From Pseudoxanthomonas mexicana (GTDB lineage Bacteria > Pseudomonadota > Gammaproteobacteria > Xanthomonadales > Xanthomonadaceae): DNA of 54,091 nt. Below are positions 54,051 through 54,091 of this stretch, piece after piece. The DNA lies in assembly GCF_010093385.1 (NCBI RefSeq), contig NZ_PDWV01000024.1:1-54091 (forward strand), given 5' to 3'. Below the pieces are notes generated by a model. That model was not told the DNA's origin. It saw only the letters and a list, made by a program, of their open reading frames with translations, and ran no database searches. Numbering within the stretch: position 1 is the first letter of the stretch; every line of letters starts with the position of its first letter. The position numbers were made by a program, and so were the translations under genes.

Positions 54051-54091
54051 ACCCGGCGCGCCCCCCCACAGCCGCGCCCTCACCCACCCGA

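Overview
The window is a GC-rich, densely packed chromosomal segment from a gammaproteobacterium of the Xanthomonadaceae type, most like Pseudoxanthomonas, Stenotrophomonas or Xanthomonas. This rests on gene order (oprP-like porin next to pstS-pstS-pstCAB-phoU; glnD-dapD-yffB-dapE-asnB; rseP-bamA-lpxD-fabZ-lpxA-lpxB-rnhB), on the outer-membrane and lipid A genes, and on scattered palindromic repeats built on GTRGGAGCGACGTAAGTCGC. No phage, IS element, CRISPR array or plasmid gene was seen. The window is core chromosome with a few decayed or frameshifted genes.

Layout. 1-980: end of nth (endonuclease III), a duplicated nth 3' fragment, a REP palindrome and a bidirectional terminator. 979-8550: phosphate-acquisition block, a divergent OprP-type porin and pstS, a second lipoprotein pstS, then pstC-pstA-pstB-phoU, with PhoB-box-like heptamer arrays ahead of the porin and both pstS genes. 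8560-10770: a three-gene RiPP metallophore cassette of the HvfABC/bufferin kind: a secreted precursor with two EGKCG-repeat arrays flanking an EF-hand pair, an MNIO (DUF692) maturase and a DUF2063 partner. 10828-18302: rnt, an RhtA-like exporter facing an XRE-cupin regulator across twin palindromic operators, a P1-family peptidase, rlmB, a GFA protein and rnr. 18350-18520: tRNA-Leu(CAG) with promoter and terminator. 18612-26735: SLC13 permease, parC, tpm, a frameshifted bacterioferritin and a penicillin-acylase-family hydrolase.

26723-34841, all on the minus strand: map-glnD-dapD-yffB-dapE, then asnB behind a leader that looks like a complete asparagine-dependent transcription attenuator, then a frameshifted SnoaL-like gene. 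The genes connect nitrogen sensing (GlnD) to the aspartate family (lysine/DAP and asparagine). 34911-43907: the rpsB-tsf / pyrH-frr-uppS-cdsA translation and envelope cluster, interrupted by an HDOD-GGDEF protein, an AIM24 protein, a cupin and a cation diffusion facilitator. 43910-53489: dxr-rseP-bamA and lpxD-fabZ-lpxA-lpxB-rnhB (isoprenoid, sigma-E protease, outer-membrane assembly, lipid A). A small unrecognised ORF closes the window.

The two most notable items are the asnB leader (28825-28972, minus strand; seven Asn codons, terminator and mutually exclusive antiterminator) and the EF-hand-containing HvfA-like precursor (8643-9056) with its maturation genes. All functional statements come from reading the sequence and recalling family knowledge. 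No database search was run.
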